Positions 52,273 to 61,342 of a stretch of DNA of 64,000 nt are shown here, piece after piece; within the stretch, counting starts at the first letter, position 1, and each line of letters starts with the position of its first letter. The notes beneath the pieces were generated by a model. That model saw nothing but the letters and a program-made list of their open reading frames with translations, had not been told where the DNA came from and made no database searches. Location: the NCBI RefSeq assembly GCF_013401515.1, contig NZ_CP058529.1:868001-932000 (forward strand). The letters run 5' to 3'. The translations under genes and the position numbers were made by a program. Source of the stretch: Halorarum halophilum (GTDB lineage: Archaea; Halobacteriota; Halobacteria; Halobacteriales; Haloferacaceae).

Positions 52273-53181
52273 CTACCAGAACTTCAGGTTGCTCTTGACC
52301 GCCTCGCGCTTGAGCTCCTGGATGTGCTTGGTGAGCGGGATGTCCTTCGGACAGACGTTGGTGCAGGAGAACTGGGTCTGGCACCGCCAGACGCCGTGCT
52401 CCTGCTCGATGATGTTCAGCCGGTGCTGCTTGAGGTCCTCGCCCTCGCGCTCGTCCATCGCGAAGCGGTACGCCTTGTTGATGGCCGCCGGCCCGAGGAA
52501 CTCGTTGTCGCCCGCCGCGATGTTACACGAGGACATGCAGGCGGCACACCAGATGCACCGCGTGGACATCTTCACCTTCTCGCGGTTCTCCGGGCTCTGG
52601 CGCTGCTCCTCGAGTTCGTCGTCGGGCAGGTCGTTCGTCTGGAAGAACGGCTCGACCGACTCCATCTGGTCGAAGAAGTGCTCCATGTCGACGACGAGGT
52701 CCTTTCGCACCTCGGCGTGCGGGAGCGGCTCGACGCGGACCGGCTCGTCGAGGTCCGACAGCTGGGTCTTGCAGCCGAGCCGCTGGGAGCCGTTGATGAA
52801 GAACGCGTCCGACCCGCAGATCGCCTGCCGGCAGGAGTGACGGAAGGTGAGCGAGGAGTCGAAGGTGTCCCGCGCGTGGATGAGCGCGTCGAGGACGGTC
52901 ATCCCCTTCTCGAACGGGACGTAGAAGTCGTCGAAGCGGGGCTCCTGCTTCCCCTTCACCTCGGGGTCGTAGCGGAACACCTTGAGGTGGTACGTGTTCT
53001 CGTCCGAGGAGGCCTCCTCCTCGGCCTCCTCGCGGGCGCGCTCCTCGCGATCGGCCCGCTCCTCGGCCTTCCGCTGCAGCCTGGCCTGCTGGGCCGGTGG
53101 GAGCGTCTCCGCCGGGGCCGTCTCCGACTCCGCGCCTTCGCTCTCCGCCTCGGTTTCCGGTTCTGGGATTTGCGTACTCAT
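52273..53181 (-). CDS. sdhB: Succinate dehydrogenase iron-sulfur subunit
   Basis: The 302-aa protein passes electrons from FAD to quinone through three clusters. It has the 2Fe-2S region (SCRQAICGSDAFF, then RLGCKT), CIWCAACMSSC and CQTQFSCTNVCPKDIP. The first 55 residues are an acidic/charged extension (Glu/Ala/Arg rich) not found in bacterial SdhB. It sits between sdhD and sdhA. Confidence 0.95.
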   Translation of the reverse strand: MSTQIPEPETEAESEGAESETAPAETLPPAQQARLQRKAEERADREERAREEAEEEASSDENTYHLKVFRYDPEVKGKQEPRFDDFYVPFEKGMTVLDALIHARDTFDSSLTFRHSCRQAICGSDAFFINGSQRLGCKTQLSDLDEPVRVEPLPHAEVRKDLVVDMEHFFDQMESVEPFFQTNDLPDDELEEQRQSPENREKVKMSTRCIWCAACMSSCNIAAGDNEFLGPAAINKAYRFAMDEREGEDLKQHRLNIIEQEHGVWRCQTQFSCTNVCPKDIPLTKHIQELKREAVKSNLKFW

Positions 53182-53183
53182 GG

Positions 53184-53555
53184 TTAGAACGTCGGGAGGC
53201 CGGCCCACGCGTTCGCGGTGCGGACGCCCTGAACGATCAGGACGAGGCTCGCGAGCACGAGGACGTACTTGACGACCCGTTTCCTGGTACCGGTGAGACC
53301 CTGGTTGACGAGCGCGTTGTATACGCCGTTGACGCCGTGGAACGTCGCCGTGACGAGGAACAGGATCATCAGCGAGTAGTAGGCGAGGTCCCCCATCCGG
53401 ACGCTCGAGGCCATGAACGTGACCTCGTCGGCGTGGTTCACGAAGTGGAGCAGGAAGAAGTGAAACGCGAGCACGACGACGAGGAACGCCGCGGTGATGC
53501 GCTGCCAGAGCCATCCGCGCCCGCCGCGCTCGAACGAGGAGTAGTGCTCGGCCAT
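53184..53555 (-). CDS. sdhD: Succinate dehydrogenase membrane anchor SdhD
   Basis: The 123-aa protein has three transmembrane helices with FHFFLLHFVNHAD after the first and VTATFHGVNGVYN in the second, giving the conserved His for heme/quinone binding. Its ATG overlaps the sdhC stop by one base (TGATG). It holds the catalytic subunits on the membrane. Confidence 0.9.
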   Translation of the reverse strand: MAEHYSSFERGGRGWLWQRITAAFLVVVLAFHFFLLHFVNHADEVTFMASSVRMGDLAYYSLMILFLVTATFHGVNGVYNALVNQGLTGTRKRVVKYVLVLASLVLIVQGVRTANAWAGLPTF

Positions 53556-53950
53556 CAGCCGAACACCCCCGCGAGGAACGTCGGGACGGAGGCCACGACG
53601 ATGGCGCCCGTCAGCACCAGCGACGCGTAGAAGCTCCTGTCCTGCGATCGGAGGCCGACCCCGAGGTCGACGAACAGCAGGCGGAGGCCGTTCAGGATGT
53701 GGAAGACGGCCACCGCCAGCAGCCCGATCTCGAGGAGGCGGACGACGAGTAGCGACTCCAGCGCCTGGATGGTGTTGGTGTACGCCGTCTCGCTGGTCGT
53801 CGCTGTACTCAACACGGCGATGTGGGTGAAGAGGTAGCCCACGAGCACCCAGCCCGTGAACTTGTGGAACACCCACGCCCACATCCCCGCCGAGAACTCC
53901 CGCCACCGGCCGAAGTCCTCCACGAGGCCCCTGTCGTACGACTGGCTCAT
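53555..53950 (-). CDS. sdhC: Succinate dehydrogenase cytochrome b subunit SdhC
   Basis: The 131-aa protein has three transmembrane helices, [18 protein letters not shown] with the first, and [13 protein letters not shown] carrying the heme-ligand His region. It opens the sdhCDBA operon. A TATA-like GGTATAGT (about 53977-53984) lies roughly 30 bp before the ATG at 53948-53950. The first 20 residues contain the SdhC-type [13 protein letters not shown] lead. Confidence 0.92.
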   Translation of the reverse strand: MSQSYDRGLVEDFGRWREFSAGMWAWVFHKFTGWVLVGYLFTHIAVLSTATTSETAYTNTIQALESLLVVRLLEIGLLAVAVFHILNGLRLLFVDLGVGLRSQDRSFYASLVLTGAIVVASVPTFLAGVFG

Positions 53951-54163
53951 GCGTGCTCGTGGCTCGGTCCCATGGGGGTATAGTAGTTACGTGTACGGCA
54001 TGGCGTCGGGGTCGGACGGGGGCACGACGCGGGATCGAATCCCCGAGCGAGACGGGAGGATGGACCCGGCGGCGGTCCCGGTGAATCAGGCTTGGGGACG
54101 AGCCGGGTGAATCGGGATCGACGACGGTTCCGGTGAAGGGGGGCAGGCGGGTGACGACGTGGT

Positions 54164-55012
54164 TCACTCCTCGGGTCGAAGCCGGATCGCGATGCCGTCG
54201 GGGTCCGCGATCTCCACGCCGTCGTCGAGTTCCGCGACTGAACCGCCGCTCGCCTCCACGCGTTCCGCGACGGCGGCGACGGCGTCCCCGTCGGGGAGAA
54301 TCAGTTCGAACCACTCTAGTCCCCGTCCGGCCGCCGGCGTCGAGCGCTGGTGCCACGTGTTGACGGCGACGTGGTGGTGGTAGCCGCCAGCCGAGAGGAA
54401 CAGCGCCGACGGCGCGAGGTCGGTCGTCACGTCGAAGCCGAGCGTCCCGGCGTAGAACTCCCGTGCGGCTTCCGTCGAGGAGACCTCGAGGTGGACGTGT
54501 CCGACGGTCGTACCGGCCGGTGCCCCGGTTCCGCCGATCGCGTCCGTCGCGAGGGCGTCGAGGTCGAGGGGGTCCGACATCCCGCGCAGCCGGCCGTCCT
54601 CACGGAACGGCCAGTCCTCGCGCGGTCGGTCGCGGTAGATCTCGACGCCGTTCCCCTCCGGATCCGCGAGGTAGAGCGCCTCGCTGAAGCCGTGGTCCGA
54701 CGCCCCGTCGAGGTGCCAGTGGTTCCGAATCCGGGCCAGGGCGTCGCCGAGCGCGCCACGGGTGGGAACCCTGAACGCGTTGTGGTAGAGGCCCGTGGCG
54801 GACTCGTCGCGTTCGGGTGCGTCCGCGTCCGCCTCCAGGACGAGGAGCGGCGTCCCGTCGACGCCGAGCGTCGCGGTCGTCCGCTCCCGCGTCAGGACCG
54901 CCAGCCCGACGACGCGCTGGTAGAACGCCGTCGTGCCAGCGAGGTCGGCGACGTGAAGCACGGTCCGGCCGACGCGCGTCGACTCCGGGAGAGGTTCGGT
55001 AGCTCCGGACAT
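54164..55012 (-). CDS. Two-domain VOC (glyoxalase/dioxygenase) protein
   Basis: The 282-aa protein contains two vicinal-oxygen-chelate domains: TVLHVADLAGTTAFYQRVVG at the N-terminus and VGHVHLEVSSTEAAREFYAG in the middle. ADPEGNGVEIY and ADPDGIAIRL are the usual domain ends. This layout is that of CatE-type catechol 2,3-dioxygenase-like proteins. Metal ligands are likely the His/Glu residues of these segments. Substrate unknown. Next to the AstE-like gene on the same strand, 46 bp downstream of it. Confidence 0.85.
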   Translation of the reverse strand: MSGATEPLPESTRVGRTVLHVADLAGTTAFYQRVVGLAVLTRERTTATLGVDGTPLLVLEADADAPERDESATGLYHNAFRVPTRGALGDALARIRNHWHLDGASDHGFSEALYLADPEGNGVEIYRDRPREDWPFREDGRLRGMSDPLDLDALATDAIGGTGAPAGTTVGHVHLEVSSTEAAREFYAGTLGFDVTTDLAPSALFLSAGGYHHHVAVNTWHQRSTPAAGRGLEWFELILPDGDAVAAVAERVEASGGSVAELDDGVEIADPDGIAIRLRPEE

Positions 55013-55058
55013 GTCGTGCCAGTACGGGCGGAGTCGTGATAAGCGGGCGAGGGTCGGG

Positions 55059-56084
55059 TCAGGTCTCGCCGACGCCGTTGGGCGACTGCTCCCGTTCGAC
55101 GACCCGCCTGGTCCGCTCGTCCAGTTCGACGAGGTGACACAGCGGGTTCCCGGGGTAGACGACCGGGTTCTCGAGCACGCCGACGAGCAGCCCCGTGAAC
55201 GGCGCCTCGACCGGGACGTTGTCGTCCTTGAACGGGTTGGTGATGGTGCAGACGATGTCGCCCTCGTGGACGAGCGCGCCGTGGTCGAAGTGCATGTGCA
55301 CGATGCCGCCGGCGTCCGCCCGGAGCCAGGTCTTCTCCTTCGAGTTGGTGATGACGGTGCGCCAGCCGGGCCAGCGCACGGCGTCCCCCAGTTCGAGCCC
55401 GAACTCGGTGAAGACGCTCAGCACGCCCTCCAGCGCCTCGTCGATGAGCGGTCGCTGGAAGCGGTGGGCCTCGCCCATCTCCACGGTGATCGTCGGCGTG
55501 TCCACGGCGGACGCCTCGACCCGCAGCATGCCCGACCCACCCTCGCTGTCGATGACGACGTTGGTCCCGAACGCGCGGGCGACGCGGGCCACCGCGGGGT
55601 CCGACATGTCCGCCCGGACGTGGAGCATGTTGGTCCGTCCCCTGGTCGAGGTGTGGAAGTCCAGCCCCAGATCGCACGGCTCGATGAAGTTCCGGAAGAT
55701 GCGGTCGGCCATCCGCTTTGCGCTCGTCGAGCCGGGCGACCCCGGGAACGATCGGTTCAGGTCGCGGTCGTACACCGGCAGGTAGCGCTGCTGGGCGAGG
55801 AACGCCGGGACGTTCAGCACGGGGAGACAGATGATCGTCCCCGCGAGGTCCGAGAGGTCCCACTCGTGGGCCACCTCGCGGACGACCTCGATGCCGTTGA
55901 GTTCGTCGCCGTGGGCGGCCGCCGAGAGGAACGCCGTCGGCCCGTCCCGTTCACCGTTCACCACGGTAACGGGGATGCGGACCGGGTCGCCGAGGTAGGT
56001 CTCGCTCACCACGAACCGGAGGTTCTCGCGCTCGCCGGGCGCGACAGTTCCCCCATCGTAGGTGAACGCCCCGTCGTCGTTCAT
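55059..56084 (-). CDS. Succinylglutamate desuccinylase/aspartoacylase family hydrolase
   Basis: The 341-aa zinc carboxypeptidase-fold protein has the metal site AAAHGDELNG (H58, E61) and a third ligand in LGLDFHTSTRGR (H144), with YDRDLNRSFPG as the substrate-binding loop. AstE/AspA relatives remove acyl groups from amino acids. It is divergent from the RimK-RimB fusion gene, with TATA boxes for both genes in the 166-bp gap (for this gene, CCTTATACGG about 25 bp upstream). The pairing suggests joined action on an N-acyl or glutamyl compound, which is an inference. Confidence 0.88.
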   Translation of the reverse strand: MNDDGAFTYDGGTVAPGERENLRFVVSETYLGDPVRIPVTVVNGERDGPTAFLSAAAHGDELNGIEVVREVAHEWDLSDLAGTIICLPVLNVPAFLAQQRYLPVYDRDLNRSFPGSPGSTSAKRMADRIFRNFIEPCDLGLDFHTSTRGRTNMLHVRADMSDPAVARVARAFGTNVVIDSEGGSGMLRVEASAVDTPTITVEMGEAHRFQRPLIDEALEGVLSVFTEFGLELGDAVRWPGWRTVITNSKEKTWLRADAGGIVHMHFDHGALVHEGDIVCTITNPFKDDNVPVEAPFTGLLVGVLENPVVYPGNPLCHLVELDERTRRVVEREQSPNGVGET

Positions 56085-56250
56085 ACCCGAGCGTGGGGGT
56101 CGACCCGTATAAGGTTGCGCGGAACGATATCATCGCTGATTCCGGGACGCCCCGGTCAGCGGCCCCGAAGCAGTCCTGACAGCGCCCGAAAACGTCACAG
56201 GCGGCCACGAGGACCGGGAGAACTTTACTCGCGCCGTGGCACGAATCGGT

Positions 56251-57612
56251 ATGAACGAGGATCCGGTTCGCGTGGGCGTGCTCGCGCTCCACACGAGCAA
56301 GGAGTCGAAGGCGATCTGCAACGCCGTGGAGGACCTGGGGCACGACCCCGAGTGGTTGCGCGAGGAGAACGCGTCGGTCAGCATCGAGGAGGGGGAGGTG
56401 AAGATCGAGCCGGACGTCGACGTGATCGCCAACCGGATGCTGCTCTCGAACACGCCGGAGCCCGCAGAGGGCCTGGGGCTTGCGGGAACGTTCGCGCAGG
56501 CGCGGCCGACTCTCAACCCGCCGGAAGCGGTGCTCACGGCCGTCCACAAGTTCGCAACCGCCGTCGCGCTCTCGGAGGCGGGCATCCGCGTTCCCGACGC
56601 GCTCCTTGCGCTCTCGAACGCCGGCCTGAACGAGGGCCGGAGCCGCTTCACGCCCGAGGGAGTCTACAAGACGGCCATCGGCACCCACGGCGGCGGCACC
56701 TGGAAACTGGACCTCCGGGAGCCGGTGAACCCGATGGTCGGCAACCGGCAGGCGTTCCTCCAGGAGCTCATCGACCGCGACGAGGTGCGCCACCACGACC
56801 AGCGGGTGTACGTCGTCGACGGCGAGATCGTCGGCGCGATGAACCGCTACGCGCCAGACGACGACTGGCGGACGAACGTCGCGCTCGGCGGCGACGTCGA
56901 GGACGCGACCGACAGCCTCGACGATGAGGCGAAAGAACTAGCGATCGCGGCCGCAGAGACGATCGGACTGGACTACGCCGGCGTCGACCTCGTGCAGGGG
57001 TTCGACGGCTGGTACGTCCTCGAGGTCAACCCGACGGCGGGGTTCAAGGGACTGTTCAAGGCGACGGGCCGTTCGCCCGCCCCGTACATCGCCAAACTCG
57101 CCATCGAGCGCGCCGGGGGAACCGTGGACGACGACCGCGTGGCGGAACTCGCCACTGTCCTCGACGACTCAGTCCCTTCGTGCATGCCGAGGGGGTCCCA
57201 GCAACGGCCCAAGGACACGCCGCTGATCGGGTACATCGAGGAGGTCGTCGTCGCGGGCACCCGCGGCTCGACGCAGTCGTTCGCGAAGTCGGACACGGGC
57301 GCGACGCGCTCCTCGATCGACACGGAACTCGCAGCCGAGATCGGCGCCGGCCCCATCAAGAGCATGACCCGCGTGAAGTCCGGGAGCATGAAGCGCGGCA
57401 AGGCGCGGCCGGTCGTCGACCTCGTCGTCGGCATCGGCGGCGACCAGCACACCGTCACCGCGAGCGTCGAGGACCGCTCGCACATGGAGTACCCGCTGTT
57501 GCTCGGCCGGGACATCCTCGAGCACTACCAGGTCGACGTGAGGCGGCGCGCCGACGAGACTGTCAGCCAGGAACGCGACGAGGAGGAGGAGGAGGAGTCG
57601 GGCGAGGAGTGA
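56251..57612 (+). CDS. RimK-like ATP-grasp ligase fused to a RimB-like retropepsin-fold protease domain
   Basis: The 453-aa protein has an N-terminal RimK-type ATP-grasp module: about residues 5-295, ATP-contact Lys about 140, and LEVNPTAGF at 257-265 with the metal-binding Glu and Asn. A C-terminal domain (about 322-432) has the protease-like motif SDTGATRSSIDT (347-358) and YPLLLGRDIL (414-423). The latter resembles RimB/aspartyl-type zinc proteases. In bacteria RimK and RimB are separate proteins acting on ribosomal S6 glutamylation; here they are one polypeptide. The ATG at 56251 follows an AACTTTACTC promoter-like box by about 25 bp. Target unknown. Confidence 0.85.
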   Translation: MNEDPVRVGVLALHTSKESKAICNAVEDLGHDPEWLREENASVSIEEGEVKIEPDVDVIANRMLLSNTPEPAEGLGLAGTFAQARPTLNPPEAVLTAVHKFATAVALSEAGIRVPDALLALSNAGLNEGRSRFTPEGVYKTAIGTHGGGTWKLDLREPVNPMVGNRQAFLQELIDRDEVRHHDQRVYVVDGEIVGAMNRYAPDDDWRTNVALGGDVEDATDSLDDEAKELAIAAAETIGLDYAGVDLVQGFDGWYVLEVNPTAGFKGLFKATGRSPAPYIAKLAIERAGGTVDDDRVAELATVLDDSVPSCMPRGSQQRPKDTPLIGYIEEVVVAGTRGSTQSFAKSDTGATRSSIDTELAAEIGAGPIKSMTRVKSGSMKRGKARPVVDLVVGIGGDQHTVTASVEDRSHMEYPLLLGRDILEHYQVDVRRRADETVSQERDEEEEEESGEE

Positions 57613-57685
57613 GGGATGAACCCCGATCCGCGACCGGAGCCGGAGAGTCAGACCTCTTTTCCGTGCAGGGCTCCTCGGGACGAGT

Positions 57686-57892
57686 ATGGGCTTTGGTAGC
57701 TACGACGAATCCGAGCAGGAACGGCAACAGTCCAACGAGGGACCCGGGGACGAGGCGACCGTCGACGCACACGAGAACGAGCACGAGGGCGAGATGACGT
57801 TCGACAGCGGTGCCTCGACCGACGACCTCGTCTCCCGGCTGCAGGAGATGAAGGACGACCCCGACGAGGACGACGACGAGGACGACGCGTAG
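57686..57892 (+). CDS. DUF5786 family protein
   Basis: The 68-aa acidic protein begins MGFGSYDESEQERQ, the sequence mark of DUF5786, a haloarchaeal-only family. The C-terminus is almost purely Asp/Glu. No cofactor motif. A stand-alone small protein of unknown role between the RimK fusion and the glycosylase. Confidence 0.85.
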   Translation: MGFGSYDESEQERQQSNEGPGDEATVDAHENEHEGEMTFDSGASTDDLVSRLQEMKDDPDEDDDEDDA

Positions 57893-58076
57893 CCGCCGAC
57901 AGGATCGTTTTTCAGCGGTAGGTAGGCAGACAGGAAGGTAGGCCGCAGGGTGTCAAGTCAGCTTGAGCACCGGCCAGGCCCCGCGGTCGCCGGTCCGCCG
58001 ACGAACCGCCGCGGCGACAACCGAGAGCCTTTCAGCCGAGCAGCCCCCCGTACCCACCATCGATCGCGATCGAACC

Positions 58077-58667
58077 ATGCACGAAGAAGCCCACTCCGTA
58101 CTGCGACAGGACCCCGTGATGGCGGGACTCATCGACCGACACGACCCGTACTCCGAGCGTGAGTGGTCGGAGTTCGAGCGACTGTGCGTCTCCATCATCA
58201 ACCAGCAGCTCTCGACGGCGAGCGCGGCCGCCGTCAAGGGACGGGTGTTCGACCTCCTGAACAACGAGGTCAACCCCGAGATGGTGCTGGCGGCCGAGGA
58301 ACCGGCGCTCCGCGAGGCCGGCCTCTCCCGGATGAAGGTGGAGTACCTTCGGAACGCGGCGAACGCCTTCCGTGAGGGGGACTTCACCCGCGAGGGGCTG
58401 GCCGCCTACTCCGACGACGAGGTGGTCGACCAACTCACCGAAATCAAGGGCGTCGGCGACTGGACGGCCCGGATGTTCCTGCTGTTCGTCCTCGAGCGGG
58501 AGGACATCCTCCCGCTCGGCGACCTGGCCGTCCGGCGGGGCATCGAACAGCTGTACGGGGAGGGCGCGGAGATGACGCGGGCCGAGATGCGCGAGGTGGC
58601 CGAGCAGTGGCGACCCTACCGATCGGTGGCGACGCGGTACATCTGGGCCGAGTACGAGTCCGAGTAG
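58077..58667 (+). CDS. HhH-GPD DNA glycosylase (AlkA-like)
   Basis: The 196-aa base-excision enzyme has the HhH-GPD fold: INQQLSTASA near the start, the hairpin EIKGVGDWTARMFLLF, and the catalytic Asp (D149) in LPLGDLAVRRG. It resembles 3-methyladenine glycosylase II without the N-terminal TBP-like domain of E. coli AlkA. It removes alkylated bases. The ATG at 58077 is preferred over the upstream open frame, which lacks conservation. Confidence 0.88.
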   Translation: MHEEAHSVLRQDPVMAGLIDRHDPYSEREWSEFERLCVSIINQQLSTASAAAVKGRVFDLLNNEVNPEMVLAAEEPALREAGLSRMKVEYLRNAANAFREGDFTREGLAAYSDDEVVDQLTEIKGVGDWTARMFLLFVLEREDILPLGDLAVRRGIEQLYGEGAEMTRAEMREVAEQWRPYRSVATRYIWAEYESE

Positions 58668-58822
58668 CGGACGTCGCGCCGGGCGGAGTCACGGACGCCG
58701 GAATGGGCTGAGAAACACGCGTCTGCACGTGAGGCGATGAACGGGAACGACGGTGAACGGGAGTTCCGTTCACGCGCGCTCGAGGGGAAACGTTGAATCC
58801 GGGCCCGTTCGACCCGCCTACC

Positions 58823-60799
58823 ATGGACGCATCAGACGTGGAGACGGTGACCGTCCTCGGCGCCGGGAACATGGGTCACGGCATCGCCGAGGTGGCCGCG
58901 CTCGCCGGCTACGAGGTACGGATGCGCGACATCAACGAGGAGTTCGTCGGGAACGGCTACGACCAGATCGAGTGGTCCCTGGGGAAGCTCGCGGAGAAGG
59001 ACCAGATCTCGCAGGGCGACGCGGACGCGGCGCTCGACCGCGTCACGCCCCTCGTCGACGTGGAGGAGGCCGTCGCCGGCACCGACCTCGTCATCGAGGC
59101 GGTGCCCGAGAAGATGGACATCAAGAAGGACGTGTACGCGGACGTCGAGGAATACGCCCCCGCGGACGCCGTCTTCGCCTCGAACACCTCCAGCCTCTCC
59201 ATCACGGAGCTCTCGGAGGTGACCGATCGCCCCGAGCGGTTCTGCGGGATGCACTTCTTCAACCCGCCGGTGCGCATGCAGCTCGTCGAGGTCATCTCCG
59301 GGACCCACACCGCCGACGGCACCCTCGAACTCGTCGAGGACGTGGCGGAACAGATGGGCAAGACGCCCGTCCGCGTCCGGAAGGACTCGCCGGGGTTCAT
59401 CGTGAATCGCGTGCTCGTCCCGCTGATGAACGAGGCGGCGTGGATCGTCCACGAGGGCGACGCGACGGTCGCGGAGGTCGACTCCACGACGAAGTTCGAC
59501 ATCGGCCTCCCGATGGGGAGCTTCGAGCTGGCCGACCAGGTCGGCGTCGACGTGGGCTACCACGTGCTGGAGTACATGCACGAGGTGCTCGGCCCGGCCT
59601 ACGAGCCGTGCCCCCTGCTCGCCGAGAAGGTCGAGAACGAGAAGCTCGGCAAGAAGACCGGCGAGGGGTTCTACGACTACGAGGACGGCGGCGCCGACAT
59701 CCCCTCCGACGCGGGCCGCGAGGACGTTCGCGACCGACTGCTCGCGGTGATGGCCAACGAGGTCGCCGGGCTCGTCGGCAACGACGTGGCCGACGCGGAC
59801 GCCATCGACCGCGCCGTCATGCTCGGCGCCGGCTTCCCTGACGGCCCGGCGAAGATGGCCGACGCCGGCGGGCTCGACACCCTCGTCGAGTCGCTCGACG
59901 ACCTGCACGAGGAGACCGGCGCGGAGCGGTACGAGGTCGTCCCGCTCCTCCGCGAACTCGCCGAGTCGGGCGAGGGGTTCCACGAAGCGAACGGCGACGA
60001 CGGGGAGGGAGCCCCGGAGTTCGACGCCATCCGGCTGGAGCGCGACGGGAACGTCGGCCGCATCGTCCTCGACCGTCCCCATCGGATGAACACCGTCTCC
60101 GCCGAGATGCTCGACGAGCTCTCGACGGCGATCGACCTGCTCGACGCCGACGACGAGGTGCGCGCCGTGCTCGTCACGGGCGAGGGCGACCGCGCCTTCT
60201 CGGCCGGCGCCGACGTCCAGAGCATGGCCGCCGGCGGCGCGGACCCGCTCGGCGCGGTCGAGCTCTCGCGGAAGGGCCAGACGACCTTCGGGAAGTTCGA
60301 GGAGGCCGACGTGCCGGTCGTCGCCGGCATCGACGGCTACTGCCTCGGCGGTGGGATGGAGTTCGCGACCTGTGCGGACCTCCGGGTCGCCTCCGAGCGC
60401 TCGGAACTCGGCCAGCCGGAACACAATCTCGGGCTCCTCCCGGGCTGGGGCGGCACCCAGCGCCTGCGCCACATCGTCGGCGAGGGGCGGGCCAAGGAGA
60501 TCATCTTCACCGCCGAGCGCTACGACGCCGAGACGATGGCGGACTACGGCTTCCTCAACGAGGTCGTCCCGAACGAGCAGCTCGAGGAGCGCGCCCTCGA
60601 ACTCGCCCGCAACCTCGCGGCCGGCCCGCCGGTCGCCCAGCGCTACACGAAGCGCGCGATGCTCCGCGGTCGCGAGGACACCGACGCCGGCCTGGAGATC
60701 GAGGCGCAGGCGTTCGGCCACCTGATGGCGACCGACGACCTGATGGAGGGCGTGACGGCGTTCATGTCCGACGACGAGCCCGAGTTCGAGGGGAAGTAG
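58823..60799 (+). CDS. 3-hydroxyacyl-CoA dehydrogenase / enoyl-CoA hydratase fusion
   Basis: The 658-aa enzyme carries two beta-oxidation activities. Residues about 8-290 form the NAD-dependent 3-hydroxyacyl-CoA dehydrogenase (VLGAGNMGHGIAEVAA, EAVPEKMDIKK, NTSSLSITEL, CGMHFFNPP). Residues about 410-658 form an enoyl-CoA hydratase (SAGADVQSMAAGG, GGGMEFATCADLRVA, QPEHNLGLLPGWGG). This order is the reverse of bacterial FadB and is usual in archaea. It hydrates enoyl-CoA and oxidises the product. An acidic linker joins the halves. The ATG at 58823 is preferred over one 30 bp upstream. Confidence 0.93.
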   Translation: MDASDVETVTVLGAGNMGHGIAEVAALAGYEVRMRDINEEFVGNGYDQIEWSLGKLAEKDQISQGDADAALDRVTPLVDVEEAVAGTDLVIEAVPEKMDIKKDVYADVEEYAPADAVFASNTSSLSITELSEVTDRPERFCGMHFFNPPVRMQLVEVISGTHTADGTLELVEDVAEQMGKTPVRVRKDSPGFIVNRVLVPLMNEAAWIVHEGDATVAEVDSTTKFDIGLPMGSFELADQVGVDVGYHVLEYMHEVLGPAYEPCPLLAEKVENEKLGKKTGEGFYDYEDGGADIPSDAGREDVRDRLLAVMANEVAGLVGNDVADADAIDRAVMLGAGFPDGPAKMADAGGLDTLVESLDDLHEETGAERYEVVPLLRELAESGEGFHEANGDDGEGAPEFDAIRLERDGNVGRIVLDRPHRMNTVSAEMLDELSTAIDLLDADDEVRAVLVTGEGDRAFSAGADVQSMAAGGADPLGAVELSRKGQTTFGKFEEADVPVVAGIDGYCLGGGMEFATCADLRVASERSELGQPEHNLGLLPGWGGTQRLRHIVGEGRAKEIIFTAERYDAETMADYGFLNEVVPNEQLEERALELARNLAAGPPVAQRYTKRAMLRGREDTDAGLEIEAQAFGHLMATDDLMEGVTAFMSDDEPEFEGK

Positions 60800-61042
60800 G
60801 CGCGGACCCGCCGTCCCCCGACCCTGTCGACGACCACGCGGACGCACTCGGGCGCGCTGTCGCCCGCAGTCTGCCTGTCCGACCTGGCGCCGACGATGGT
60901 AATCGGGCTGGATCCGACTTCGTCTCATTTCGAAGGGTTACTGTCGTAGGGCTCTCGCGGACACCCTCGAAGGACGCCCATAAACAGCCCGAGGACACCG
61001 GGGGAACTACTTCCTGCCGTCGGCTCGTATCCGGTTCACGTC

Positions 61043-61279
61043 GTGATTCGGAACGTCGGCGGTCTGGACCGAGTGGTACGGGGCGTACTGGGTAGCTGGT
61101 TGCTCGTCGTCGCCGTCGCCGCGCTACTCGACGGCGAGCGGACCAAGGCTGTCACCGCGGCCCTCGCCGGGGGCGGATTGCTCGTCAACTACCTCACCTG
61201 CTTTTGCGGCGGGAACGCGCTCTTCGGGCTCGATACGACGACGACCGAGTCCGCCGCTGATCGAGGGAGTGTAGACTGA
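61043..61279 (+). CDS. DUF2892-type membrane protein (GTG start)
   Basis: The 78-aa protein starts RNVGGLDRVVRGVLGSWLL and has two transmembrane helices with a GGLLVNYLTCFCGGNALFGL segment, the pattern of DUF2892 (YgaP C-terminal-like). These small proteins sit in the membrane, sometimes beside rhodanese or redox genes; none is here. The Cys pair CFC is notable. Confidence 0.75.
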   Translation: MIRNVGGLDRVVRGVLGSWLLVVAVAALLDGERTKAVTAALAGGGLLVNYLTCFCGGNALFGLDTTTTESAADRGSVD

Positions 61280-61342
61280 CTGGGCAGGGGGAATCGACGG
61301 GGGACCGTCCGCTCGGTTCTCCGCGTTCGGGGACCTCCCGCC

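Noticed and set aside
58832-60928. 698-codon frame antisense to the beta-oxidation fusion
   Set aside because: Composition is Arg/Val/Gly-rich; no domain seen; the opposite strand is a clear enzyme.
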